A stretch of DNA of 64,000 nucleotides, from positions 62,001-126,000 of the forward strand of contig JABANP010000032.1 of the NCBI GenBank assembly GCA_013115135.1, written 5' to 3'. The position numbers and the translations under genes are program-made. Under the pieces are notes generated by a model. The model saw only the letters and a program-made list of their open reading frames with translations. It was not told the DNA's origin and did no database searches. Shown here in pieces: positions 1 through 11,414 of this stretch. Source of the stretch: Perkinsus olseni (taxonomy: Eukaryota > Perkinsozoa > Perkinsida > Perkinsidae). Each line of letters begins with the position of its first letter. Position 1 is the stretch's first letter.

Positions 1-3
1 CCA

Positions 4-3000
4 TCAGGCCAGGTACCGATACACATTGGGCTGATTCTCATCGCGCTCGAGATACTCCCTTTCAATCAGATGCTCGATTCGCTGCTTTATGACCTTCGGG
101 TTCGGCCTGACACAACCACAGCTTCACCGCGCCACGAAATTCGAGCAATGCAACTCACTTGAAAAATGAGAGCTGGTTGAGAACCTCAGACACCAATTGT
201 TGATGACTGCATGTCTTCCTAGTCTTCATAATCCGCACGATGGCCGCCTCGATCGAGATCGATCGATCTTCCTGCACTCGCTCAGCCTTGTGAGTCTCAT
301 CCTGAGAGAACAGCGGCGATCACTACGTCGTCTAAACACTTTGTGTAGCGACGAACTCAAACAGGAAATTTATCACGCTAAACTTAAATGATTCTGATCT
401 TCGTCGAATACTATTTAACACATTACAAACCCCCAACTTCCCCACGAACAAAGTCGGCCGTCATCATAGAACAAATGATGCGCTCAACTCGGTCGCTGTG
501 GCTTCGTATATTATGGCAAGATCGCCCGAACAATTTCGTGGCGCGCGAAGTCGGACATACCTGTGCCGGTGGGGGAATCTTGATCTTTCGCTGGGGGCAG
601 AGAACTTCGGATTCACTCGGAATTTCTCCTCCACATCGATTATCCTCGGATTCGATCCCGATTTCTCCAGAACCTGCACTCAATTTTGCACCATGGTCAA
701 AAGCGCTCGCCATTTTGATCGATTTCCTCACACTTCCCTCTCCCCACCTTATATCTAGCAATACTGAGAGTTGCTAGCAACTTCTTGCACAAACTATCAT
801 CGCCGCAGCCCGTCGCAGCATGAATCTGATCAAGTCCATAAATCCGCCCTCGCTCTGGTCCCGCCAAGGGAAAGCCTCTTACATCATGGAAGCTGATCCA
901 TCCCTCGCTATCACCGCCATGAGCAGTCGGGTTGTTGAATAGGAGGAGGATCAATGCCTGAGAGTCCGATGCATCCCTCAGAGTTTTCTGACACCTCTAG
1001 CTGGCACTACCTGTAGTGTGCTGCAATTGAGATCATGTTTTCTCGCTCCGAACCTCGCGCCCACCACAGCCTGACCTGCACCACCCCAAAATCGAATGAG
1101 CGAAAACGTCACGCGCCACGAAATTCGATCTCCACCCACCAAGTGTATGGATCCACGATAGCTTCCGATGCTGCGTCCTCCCATTATAGAAATCGGTGAA
1201 GACGTTCAAGCAGCGCGTCATCGGCATCGGCAAGACGACGCTGTCAATCGGCTGACACAAATCACTGTTAACTGCTGGTCGACACGTTGAGCGCCAACAT
1301 GGTGCAATCCATCAACACCCAGTGATGCCACCGCGAGCCTGCTGGAAGTTACCACAGCCCCCTGGCTTACATGATATGTCGGCCAGAATCCAGTTGTTAG
1401 TACTGTTACGGAGAAGTCGATACTGAGGACGAGAGCGAAGCTCAATAATTTCGTGGCGCGCGAAATGGCCTCTACGCGTACTTTCCATAGTCAGCTTGAG
1501 AATCCCTGTGAGAAAGATACTCCCTGAACTGCTTCTGCATGTCCGAGGCCAATGAGATATCGGTGATCATCCCCTCCAGCTTGGACGTAAACTGGGCTCT
1601 GCTCACAAGATACAACAGTACCCCTCAAGTGCAGCAGCTCATCCCACTCCTCACCCGCATTTCATTTTCAACTTCTGTATGACATTCTTCTCTGCCTCAT
1701 CACTGGCGCTGGTGTCGTACCTTCAACAAGAGTACTCCCATGCCTGTTTTCCGAGAGCGAGCATCAACCTAAGATTCCCTACGCCACAAAACACGACCAC
1801 TCTCCTGCAAACACTAAGAGTGCCGGCATTCCCCTATTCTAAATTCTCCCAGCGGCTCAACCTCTGGATCGATCCTTGCTCCCTATTACAGAAGGCGTTT
1901 GGCCAGCTGGTTGCGGTAGATCTCCGCAAAGACATCCTTGTCAGTGAGGAAGGAGAACAGGTCCACCAATTTCGACATCAGCGCGTCCACCTGCTCTTCC
2001 GAGCGTTTCTCACCTACGCATCCTGACTAGCTCAAAAACCGGTGCCCGAGCAGCAGCCATCTTACCGCCTTTCCTCAACACTCTGTCACAGAAGCTGCTC
2101 ATCATAGCAGCAATACTGAATCGGCCCAAATCACGATTAATGAAAGTCTCGAACGCTGACAGAGCAACACCGTCAACGCCACCTCTGATTAGGATCCGCT
2201 GCTAGCGGCAATCTCCACGAGGAACCGAGAAAATTTCACCGGACACTGGTGTCCTTAGTAGACTTACCTTCCTTCAAACTCTTCTGGAAGAGACCATCCG
2301 ATTGGAAGCACTCAGCTACAATAGTCTTGAACCTGCCACAGACGACTCATCTTCCACACAAACCCCCTCCTGACAATCCGAAGTGGGCTGGGAACCACGG
2401 ACACCCCAGAGACTGTGCATGGCAGCCAATACATGTCCAGTTGTACAACGTACTCTAGATACATTCATCATTCAGACGAGAACTGTGACACGGGACAGGT
2501 AGTTTCATAATTCCTATCACCACATTTTGAAACCGTCGAGCACTAGCCATGAGCGCGAGCAGCAACACAACGGAAGGAGAATGCCATACTCTACTACCGC
2601 AGGTTACCATCCTACCTGTCATGCATATCGATGAGCTTCTGCACGAAGGTCGGATCGGATAAGATCTCAGCCTTAGCCTGTGGGCTTGGCTGAGGCCCCA
2701 ATGCTCTCAGCTGCTCCAGAAGGGCATCCACCACGCTGTTACCCAAGTCCTGTACGTACTGCCTGAGGAATAATACAAACGATACGAACAAGGCAGCAGC
2801 ATTCTTTCTCCTCGATACGTCCGCTTCGCAGCCCCACCGATTTCTAATACTTCTGTTTTCGATACCACACTCTAGCGAACTACCGATTGAGCCGAAGATT
2901 GAAAAACAGTATCAAGCTTGAACGCCCAGTTACAGTCAATAATCATTAGTGCTGCCTTATCTATCAGGCCGGCCTTAATAAAACACGTATCATCGCGGAT

Positions 3001-5108
3001 ATCATACCAGCCTTCTGTGGCACTAAAGTATTCTCTTTAGGTGGGATCAGCCCGTCAAATAAAGGCGTCCCCCCTCCCCCCTACTACTTGAAGCTGGCCG
3101 CGATGGGTGTCAATCCGTTATTCACCAGCCCGAACATACGCCATAGACGGGACTAACATAAACACGCTCAGCCGTCCTGTGGCGTGCCTCTATAGACTTC
3201 GTACCAGATCCTCCCTCCTGTCGTTGTCCAGCATCCATGTGATGTTGGTGTCCTTTTCCAAGGTTTGCGACTGACAACAGTTCAAGAAGCCGAATCCAAC
3301 CCGAGCTCCGGCCGACCAGCGACCCGCATACAACGGAAAAGCAGCGTTTGATTGTGTTGGCCTCACTGCATGAGGGATAATACCTCTATAGTAAGCAGGC
3401 ATCAAGTTAAGTGAAAGTGTCTCCAAAAACGATGAATGAACAACCATACTACGGACGATCGCCTTCACTCTATTCTGTCAAAATGTTCAATAGTGATGGT
3501 GAACAGATACGTACAACCTTCGAGCCGGAAGCAGCATCACTTCAAAATCTCTACTGTGCGCCACTAGGAGCGCGAATACCCAGGAAGATGCTCACCATAG
3601 TATTTGTGAGTGTTGCTTTGATAACGACATCCTTAATTTTCTGCATCGATGAGGGATGGAGGTAGGTCTCGACTCTCCTTTGCTCTGAAATATCAGACAT
3701 TTTACTCGATGGCCCGTCTTTAACGCGCTCCATCAATCGAGTAGCGGCAACAGTACACGAAACTAGCACGAAGTTCAAAGCAAGCGCATACAGTGAGCTG
3801 CAGGATGAGTAGCGCAACTCGTATCGACTGGACAAGAGAATCCCCGTTCTTCCCAACTGCACTCACCGGCCATTAATGCAGATTCGGTCTTTATGAGGTA
3901 CTCCGGCAAAGAGTCATTGACGAGCCAGACCTTAGCCTGACGCTCATAGAAGCGCTGACAAATGACCAAAGTGACTACCGGCCGCTACCAAGTTTTATTA
4001 CAGCGGTCTCGGGAAGCAGATACTCCTCGAGTTCCTGCTGATAGACCCACAAAGTGCTGAGCTCATCATTAGCCTGGGAAGGGGCAGCTCCGAGGGTCGG
4101 TCGGTTAGAACTCGCACTAACAACACCACCGATGAATAGACCTTCCGTGGTATGTATAACGTACTTGGCAGAACTAGAGCTGGTGCCTTGGGCGTCGGCG
4201 GGGCTGTTGGACCGACTGGCGTTACCAAGATCGAAGAGCATGTCCACAACGCCTCTAAGAAGGCTCTGGTCAATCTCGTTACCTACGCCCACTACACTCA
4301 CAAACCGAGATCAGTACCACACCAAAGGCTTCGCCTTTCAGATACAACTACTACCTTCCCTCTCTCTATTAATCATATCAAGTATAGCAGCCCGGCATCT
4401 AGCAGCGACATGACCATGGTCGAACGCAAGGTTTTTGAATATAGTCACTCCACGAACGGCTAGGGTATCGACAGACTGCAACTTCACATAGTATCTGCCA
4501 CAACGCGACCTCCGAGAGAATCCTGGCGGAGCAGCTTTCCTACCGATCGAGGTAGGTGAAGAACCTCTCCATCCACTTGCTGTAGAGCTTGTGATTGTTC
4601 CATCGTAGCAGTAGTTCCCTGAGAAGGGCCTCCCCCTCAAGCCCTTCTATTCTCGGTACCACCTAATAGCAAGGCCTCAAGCTGTTGAATAATGGAGCTG
4701 GCGGGTCTAGAACCCGGGACTATTGGTTACCTTCCTCGTAACATAGGACGACATCGACTCGCCATAGCGCTGATAGAGCTCTTCCGACCAGTTGTTAGGT
4801 GATCGCTGAGTACACATATTATAAACGGTCCTGAAACCATCAGCGATTCACAGCAACTCCATATTCAAGAACTTCACTACGTGTAAAGCTGGGCGTAGTC
4901 GCCAGCACCAAAGATACGAGGTGGCTTTCCTTCGACCTGTACTACATCCTTCGGCACTTCTCCAGTATCCAAATAGTATCTTTCAGAACATAAAGAGTCA
5001 TACCACACCTTACGGAAATAGTACAACGTACTCTAGCTTATCAATCGCTTTCTCCCGAATAAGCGTCCATCCCTCGTCCAAAGGAACAGTCTCCCCGTAA
5101 GCAGACAT
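4..5108 (-). CDS. Cullin, scaffold of a cullin-RING ubiquitin ligase (multi-exon)
   Basis: Cullins hold a substrate adaptor at the N terminus and an RBX RING protein at the C terminus. The last exon (4-106) encodes the classic end, [18 protein letters not shown] then VYRYLA and a stop. An exon near 165-290 encodes [17 protein letters not shown], the neddylation motif; the modified Lys should be codon 224-226. The exon near 1885-2005 encodes [20 protein letters not shown] followed by KRLL, and near 1500-1600 comes [19 protein letters not shown], both core cullin-homology blocks. N-terminal exons include [20 protein letters not shown] (about 4740-4830) and a [12 protein letters not shown] block (about 4540-4610). 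The start is taken as ATG at 5108-5106, opening [14 protein letters not shown]. Introns are many and internal borders are not all resolved. It looks intact. The subtype (CUL1, CUL3 or CUL4 class) was not decided. Confidence 0.93.
128..1466. repeat. Four copies of a 14-nt motif in cullin introns, alternating orientation
   Basis: The core AATTTCGTGGCGCG, or its reverse complement CGCGCCACGAAATT, occurs at about 128-141, 532-545, 1112-1125 and 1447-1460. Orientation alternates, giving two inverted pairs. The first copy lies in the intron following exon 4-106. No longer similarity between copies was seen beyond a few flanking bases. Confidence 0.75.
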
Positions 5109-5152
5109 TATTATCGAGGATGATCACTGGAGCAATGCTATTCACATGCCCA

Positions 5153-5280
5153 ACCCGACGCACACAGCAAGCCTAACCCGACGTACACAGCAAGCCTAAC
5201 CCGACGTACACAGCAAGCCTAACCCGACGTACACAGCAAGCCTAACCCGACGTACACAGCAAGCCTAACCCGACGTACGC
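5153..5280. repeat. 23-bp tandem repeat, about 5.5 copies
   Basis: The unit ACCCGACGTACACAGCAAG plus CCTA is repeated almost perfectly. The first copy has one change (GCAC for GTAC) and the last is truncated. The array starts about 45 bp upstream of the cullin start codon, so it lies in its promoter or 5' UTR region. Confidence 0.92.
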
Positions 5281-6790
5281 TGATTCGGGCGAATTGAACG
5301 CAATAAACAGTTAGGATGGGAAGGAGGATAAACAGTCAGCTTCTTTTGCGCACTTTGACCACAACTAAGGGAAATGCAAGAACACAAGATCCTAGTGTGT
5401 CTTCTCCCGCACATCTGCCCATCTATTCGAAGGGAAAAACCATATTTCTAAAGAAAGTTGCCATTTTCTAAAGAAGTTTCGCGCTCGCCCGGGAGAGGAT
5501 TGGGACTACGCTTTTGACTCTCGGATAACCTATGACCTATAACCCTAGGCCTTCGGGTTTGAGGTGATGGTCGGCCGAAGGGCGACCTGAGTCGGGTTTC
5601 GGGTTGACGGGGGTTACGGTCAGTACTCCACTAGGTCTTTTTTTCTTCAGTTTTTCTCCTTCTTTAGATTTTCGCCCTCTCGCTTAGATTTTCACCGTCT
5701 ACCTCTATTCGAATAGCATTCCCGGGGAGGTATTTGCCTCCAATTGACGGTAAGACCATCGAGCCACTTTTGAGTTGGAAGCCGGTGCTACGAATCTTTT
5801 CTCCTTCGTCATTTGTATCCTGAGGAGCAAGATCTTCCCGAGGTTCCGCTGAAAGCCAACGTGCTACTTTCACAGCACTTGAATATCTGCTACTCGACTG
5901 GTAGCAGATACTACTGGCTAGAAGCCAGTGGCTACTGACGGCTACCTTGACGTCTGTGTTTTCATATCTTAACAACTTAGTCTCAACAGTGTTGGGTTGG
6001 ATTGAATGAGCGACACGCATTACGTCTCAGCATTTCGGTAACTCAGGTTACCTGAAGGGCTCGGAGCCCTATGGATCAACGTTCGAATGTGAAATTCAGC
6101 AATATCTGTCAACTACTTGACTCACTTGACGAATCTCAACTGCTAACAAGGTTCCACGAGAGTGCTGAGACGTCAAAAAGTTCTATACAACCATCGACGA
6201 CTTACTGCCTTGTTAATAAGATGATCTAATACCTTGCAACTTACGTAATACAGCGTACTAAGTTGGTACTACTAACTACGTGGAACGACGTTGAGCAAGA
6301 TCGGGGTGGGCTTGTAGTAATGCACGTTCGTACTCTTGCTGCACCCACCTTGCCATGAAGATAGAATAGGTAGGGACATTACTGGCGGCAGTATAAAAAG
6401 CAACACAACATAGATATTAACGCGAGTAACGATTTAGCAAATGAATCATGAGCATCATAAGTTGCGAATTATACTGAGATATGATCTCAGCCATCATCTT
6501 CTGACCCTGAATCAGAGCCACTGTCCTTGCACTCATGATGAGTGTAAGACCATTGGATGTCCTGATGAGTGACTCAGTGCTGTAGGCGATGAAAGAGGAG
6601 TATCACTACAATCGTCAAGTCGCCTTTTCCCCTGATTCTGATAACCTCATCGAAGGCAATATCACCAGCAACGCGATGTAAAGGAACGATGGGACTTTCG
6701 TACCTCCTACCGTCATCATGGACGATATCCATTCCGACGATGTGGACAACCGCTCAACGCTTGTCGGACTGAATCCGGACTCACTCACTC
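5281..6790. other. Intergenic stretch without a recognised gene
   Basis: A 118-codon minus-strand ORF at 5664-6020 has no recognisable domain and may be chance. Short hairpins lie at about 5888-5912 (ATCTGCTAC and GTAGCAGAT arms) and 5913-5930 (ACTGGCT and AGCCAGT arms). The stretch at 5540-5640 is rich in GGGTTT-type runs but is not a telomere array. Nothing else is supported. Confidence 0.4.
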
Positions 6791-7436
6791 TACACCATTT
6801 CCAGACCTACTTAGTAAAACCCCAGAGCAAATTAGTAAAGCCCCAGAGCGATTTAATAAAGCCGAGGCCAAATTAGTAAAACCCCAGAGCAATTTAATAC
6901 AGCCCAGGCCAAATTAGAAAAACCCCAAAGCAATTTAGTCGGCACGCGAGACGCATCCGGATCGTCCTTCCTCCCGGGCAGGGGAGTCCGGCCCATGAGT
7001 GGCGGTGGAGCGAAGGCTGAGTACCTCCTGCCGTACTGTGAGAAGTTGCTTCAAAAAGTGGTTGAAGAGGCTACTATGCAACTTTGTATACAATGTGCAA
7101 CTCTGCTTCAATCACGCCCAAACATTGTATCCTTGTTGCTCAGCTATGTGAGGCATGCCAGTCGGAGGCTCAATTCGAATGTTTAACGATTAAACTTCAA
7201 CCCGCGATCTGTAGAATAAGGAGGACTTACTCAATGTAGGCTGACGTTGTGAGTTCTTCGTACTTGTTAGTGATTTTGTTAGGCTTTACTAAATTGGTCT
7301 TTCATAGAATCAAATTGCTTTGGGGTTTTACTAATTTGGTCTGGGCTTTATTGAATTGCTCTGGGGTTTTACTAATTTGGTCTGGGCTTTATTGAATTGC
7401 TCTGGGGTTTTACTAAGTAGGTCTGGAAATGGTGTA
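6791..7436. mobile_element. Non-autonomous DNA transposon (MITE-like) with long terminal inverted repeats
   Basis: The two ends are inverted copies. The outer 39 bases, beginning TACACCATTTCCAGACCTAC, match exactly in reverse complement at the other end. Inward, both arms (about 6791-6945 and 7288-7436) consist of degenerate tandem units of the form AATTAGTAAAACCCCAGAGC, so each arm is itself a tandem array. If the outermost TA is a target duplication, the element proper begins CACCATTTCC and would fit a TA-targeting (Tc1/mariner-type) transposase. The interior holds a 63-codon plus-strand ORF (6995-7186) with no recognised domain and no transposase. Confidence 0.88.
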
Positions 7437-8346
7437 TACTCATCTGTTTCTAAGCAACAGTTTCTTGAGGTTTTCTACTTCTCTCCCCCATCGGGCCATT
7501 TTCACTGTCCCCTGTAGGTGCCACGGGGGGACACAGTGTCCCGAACACTGCGCATGCATGTGCGAATGCTTCTTTAGATCGATATCTTTAGATCCCGCCA
7601 TCACGGCTCATCACTCGTAATCATACTAAATTGGAAATGACTGTATCGTTTGGGAATGCCGCTATTCAATACCATTGTTCCGCTTTCTAATGGATCATCG
7701 ATTATGGATGAGGCGGATGTTTCTATAGCTGAAATACAGCTGTCACCTACAATCATCAGGAGTTCCGAACTTGAGTTCTAGTGGTCCGAGTGACTACGAG
7801 TATCCAGCCCTGGATGATCGACTCGTCGATAAATGCCAGAGATATTAGCTGCAGTTGTTGCCATCGACTAGCTCTGAGCTAGCCGATGGGAAGAACTATA
7901 GCAAAACAATCCCAGAGCCAAATACGGATAACATAGTACTCGCGCTGGGGCTGACATAGTGGGCCGGAGCGCCGACGAGGATCCTCAGAGAAATCCTCAG
8001 CAGACTGTTCTTGCCTCGACAAGAGCACGAGTAGTCCGTTCTTTTGGAACATTCGACCCTTTGACGCATGCCCACATTAGCCATACTCAAGTCACCAGCG
8101 CGCGGTGTCGACTGTCTCCTAACAGAGGAGTCCTTCGACAGACGTAAGTGCAATAAGGACCAGCCCTACGAGCATTAGATTCCCGGACGGGGTTAGTTTG
8201 CATACAGCTAAGGTGGGGAGTCATAACAGCTAATAGGCTTCGCCATACAGGGTCAAACAGAGTCTATAGGCTCCAGTACATAGGCTCGGAGTATATAGTA
8301 CTGAAGCTGACCTGACTGCAGCTGAGCTATGCCCCCAGCTCACGCG
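7437..8346. other. Intergenic stretch, nothing recognised
   Basis: There are only short ORFs without recognisable motifs, between the inverted-repeat element and the 56-bp palindrome. Confidence 0.4.
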
Positions 8347-8402
8347 TGCAGCCATCTGTCTTCAGAAATGGGGATCCCCATTTCTGAAGACAGATGGCTG
8401 CA
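8347..8402. repeat. Perfect 56-bp palindrome
   Basis: Every base from 8347 to 8402 pairs with its partner about the centre between 8374 and 8375 (centre GGGGATCCCC, outer ends TGCAGCCATC and GATGGCTGCA). It has no loop and no mismatch. It ends 55 bp before the ATG of a transposon-like ORF. Confidence 0.97.
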
Positions 8403-8457
8403 GCGTCGTCAGCGTCGCTGACTCAGCGAGCCTGTAGTTGCTTGGGAGGAATCCCCC

Positions 8458-9186
8458 ATGGAAATTTTGTCGCTCTCCCCACTACACTTGCTGCTGGGTA
8501 TAACGAACAAGTTGTATGACGCTGCCCGACCTTCGGACAACGGGTATACACAAGGAAATCGGACGCTTGATAGCCGGCATCGTGAATCCCTCGTGGCCCG
8601 TGGTATCAGGCGTTCATCGTACTTCGACGGTGCTCTCGAGGGTAATGGCTGCTCGCGTCTCCTGGACGCGGTTTACGATGACGAAATCCCCTTTGCGGCA
8701 AGCGCTGAAGTCTATGTGACAGCCTTAAAAGCTCTGAAGGTCGTAAAGGACATGTGCTTCGGTCTGACAAGGCAGGATGGTTGGCGGGATTCTATCGTGG
8801 CCTTTCGAAGTGCCTGGTCAAACACGGGTCTGAGATGGACGCCTAAGGTACACATCCTTTGCGATCACGTGGTGGAATACCTTGAGAACTACGAGGCCGA
8901 TGATGACGTGGGCTTAGGATTATCTTCAGAACAATCTGGAGAGTCTCTGCATGCCAGGCTTCAACGCGTTTGGAATCAGCGGTTCAAGGTCAACGCGGAT
9001 AACAAGCTTTTCAGTCAGCGACTTATAGACTGTATGGTTACCTACAACTGGAACCTGCAGTGGGATGAAGCCCAGCGGAGCATGGGCGGCATGAAGTCTT
9101 GCGAAGCTGAGGGCTCTGATGAGATCTCTGATTACAGTAGCACAAGTGAGGAGCAAGGCTTAGACGGATTCGACAAGCCAGAGTAG
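8458..9186 (+). CDS. Transposon-derived ORF, C-terminal-like fragment (242 aa)
   Basis: A single uninterrupted ORF of 242 codons, unusual here because neighbouring genes are split by introns. It opens with SPLHLLLGITNKLYD and continues with TPKVHILCDHVVEYLE and then LSSEQSGESLHARLQRVWNQ. The order (PLH...LG, then K-H-I...H, then SEQ..ES.H) recalls a family of eukaryotic transposon proteins that I know only as uncharacterised repeats. No catalytic domain can be named. The tail is acidic (SEEQGLDGFDKPE). A perfect 56-bp palindrome lies just upstream. The ATG at 8458 is the first in frame but the true start may be further 5'. The mobile-element origin is inference. Confidence 0.5.
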   Translation: MEILSLSPLHLLLGITNKLYDAARPSDNGYTQGNRTLDSRHRESLVARGIRRSSYFDGALEGNGCSRLLDAVYDDEIPFAASAEVYVTALKALKVVKDMCFGLTRQDGWRDSIVAFRSAWSNTGLRWTPKVHILCDHVVEYLENYEADDDVGLGLSSEQSGESLHARLQRVWNQRFKVNADNKLFSQRLIDCMVTYNWNLQWDEAQRSMGGMKSCEAEGSDEISDYSSTSEEQGLDGFDKPE

Positions 9187-9965
9187 CTCGTTTCACATCG
9201 TATTTTATCATACTTATCGTAGTTGTCGCGACTCTTACAATTTTGATTGGTATTGCTTTAGTTATGGGCTGTAGTTCGACGATAAAACCTCGGCAGTACG
9301 CACGATTGCACAAAAAAGGTGGAAAAACGGTGAAGTGACAAATTTTGGATTTTAGCACGCCTACAGATAGAATTGAGCACATATTCTTGTTCAGCGTCGT
9401 TCACTCTATCGAATAGCCAACTTCAATCAGCTATAGGAAAAATCCCACCGGAGCGCCCCAATTTGCCACCCGTGGGGAGGAGCAGAGGATCAGTGCTACT
9501 CGCCTCTGTATGACCGAGCTCGGTCGACTCAGCAAACAGTCAATTTGCAAGCTGCGTAGATCGTCGGCTGACCACCGGCCGAGCCAAGAAGTTCTGGGCC
9601 GGAACATCATGAGGGGACAGGGACTCACACACAGTGTGCACTATAACTCAGTACAGTGTGGCTATTTGAGTCGGGGCTCAAAGAGAGGTAAAATTGACCT
9701 GGGGAGAAGCTTAGTGATGATGTGATTTACAGCTTACTACGCTAAGTGCAGGACAGCACGTATACTCATGGACGCTAGTGCAAAGCGCATAGTAAGGTCA
9801 GATGGTTATCTGATACTAATAGTACGCAGCCGCAGTGAAGGTAAGTGTAGCGATGATAGTCTAACAGCTGAGTAGTGCTAAACCAGACTGTAGCTGTTAC
9901 ATGGCGCACATTATAGTCGTCACTATGTTGTCACTATAGTGCAAGTGTCTTTCTTAGATGTCACA
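9187..9965. other. Intergenic stretch, nothing recognised
   Basis: Short ORFs only, without motifs. Confidence 0.4.
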
Positions 9966-10025
9966 CCTGGTGTCGCAGCTAAGCCGGTTGCCTGGTGTCG
10001 CAGCTAAGCCGGTTGCCTGGTGTCG
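9966..10025. repeat. 25-bp tandem repeat, 2.4 copies
   Basis: The unit CCTGGTGTCGCAGCTAAGCC plus GGTTG starts at 9966 and 9991, with a partial third copy at 10016-10025. The array ends 27 bp before the candidate start codon of the sphingomyelin-synthase-like gene. Confidence 0.9.
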
Positions 10026-10052
10026 GCATGCGCCCCTTATTCAGCAGTAGCA

Positions 10053-11414
10053 ATGTCAAGCAGCGATGGCACCACCGAGAGCGACAGTGGCAAACGAGAA
10101 GAAACCCATATCAGGGGCTGGCCTAGGCACACCCGAGAGGTAGAACGGACCCCCAGCCTCTCGAGGGATAGCTTGCTCGGCTACTCGGTCTGTCCATACC
10201 CGATCACAGGAGGTCAATCCATGCCATGGTTCAGGCCGCCTTGGCTAACTGGAAAGTCCTGAAGATCACCTGCCCATGGTTCGTGGTTCATGCATTTATA
10301 TTTGCTGCACAGGCCTGGTCCGTAGAGCTTGTATACTTTCTAGAGGGCAAGTAGGCGGATATCACGGTGTTGATCAGCTCTGTGGCGCCGACACCCTTCC
10401 GAGACCACTCAGAGTGACTTCGATTCGGCCGCTCAGGTATGGAGTATATGGAGGGCCTTCATATGCTCTCGTGGACTTCGGTCACCAGTTAATCCCCGAA
10501 ATCCCCATATACCCGCTTGGTGGCATTTCTATGTGGCTGGTGAGCGCAACAACGCTTCTTTTATAGACGCTTTGCCTTCTTCAGTTGATCTCGGCTATAC
10601 TCTGGGCATTCAGTTGGGCCCTCATAATCTCTATCGTTCGTCCACGTGATGGAGTAACATTTATTGGCATCATTTGGAGAGCCTTATCTGTGACCTGTAT
10701 GGCCTACATACTCCGCGCAGTATCGTTTTTAGTCACGCTCCTTCCCGCACCCTGGCCTCCATGTCAGAGGTAGGACCCGAAGCGCCACGGTCGATGGCTC
10801 ACGAAAAGTCTGATAGTTCAAAGCGACTAGCATACTTTCCTCACTGTCAGCCGCAGCTTCTGGGTTGATTCCGATGGGACACTGCCCCACGCAGCGAACT
10901 CGTTCGGGCTCTTAAGTGCTAATCTACCGCAGGTTTCCCCGTCCGGGTTTGGAAGCCTACTTCGATCCCCCTGTACATGCTCAGCAAATTTTCTCAATGG
11001 CTTCGTCGATGGGCGCATGCGGGGACAATATGTTTAGCGGCCATACGACGTAAGTGTGCGGTGCCGACCTTGTGGATTTCCACTGCTATTAGAAAGAGCT
11101 TTGCCAGGTCTACTCTGGTAGCAGCACTTGTTGCTACACACTACATCCAGCGTTGGTTCATAGTCGTAAGTATGATGGGCGCTTCAAATGGTAATACTCG
11201 CACGATTCGGTATCAGTTACCAAGCTGGACGTTCGTGGTCGCGGAGATTGTGGTCCTCGTTGCCGAGAGGGCACACTACACTGTCGACATCTGGGTGGCC
11301 ATGTTCACGATACCCATGTTGTGGATATGCTTCTTTCACTTCTTTCCGCGGGATCCAACTCGTAATGTTCGCTTTTGGAGAGACCAAGCGAAACCTACAC
11401 ATCTAGACGGGTGA
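10053..11414 (+). CDS. Sphingomyelin-synthase-like ceramide phosphotransferase (PAP2_C family), multi-exon
   Basis: This family moves a phospho-head group onto ceramide in Golgi or plasma membrane and uses two His and an Asp on the lumenal side. Exons in order: a cytosolic N-terminal piece (from ATG 10053, MSSSDGTTESDSG); a first membrane exon WFVVHAFIFAAQAWSVELVY; YALVDFGHQLIPEIPIYP; LISAILWAFSWALIIS, then RAVSFLVTLLPAPWPP (to about 10770); an exon after the AG at about 10979 with CGDNMFSGHTT ending at a GTAAGT donor (11051); and a last part with AERAHYTVDIWVAMF. CGDNMFSGHT and HYTVD match the two signature motifs (CGDxLFSGHT and HYTxDV), giving both catalytic His and the Asp. The shown stop (11412-11414) overlaps a possible donor GTGAGT, so a further exon is possible. 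Which head group is transferred cannot be told. Confidence 0.85.

Noticed and set aside
423..777. Overlapping ORFs of 112-129 codons on both strands
   Set aside because: They lie over cullin introns and exons in other frames and show no domain; apparent protein similarity (NFVAR) between frames comes from the repeated 14-nt motif.
5515..5640. Telomere-like repeats (CCCTA, GGGTTT words)
   Set aside because: The words are irregular and not in tandem.
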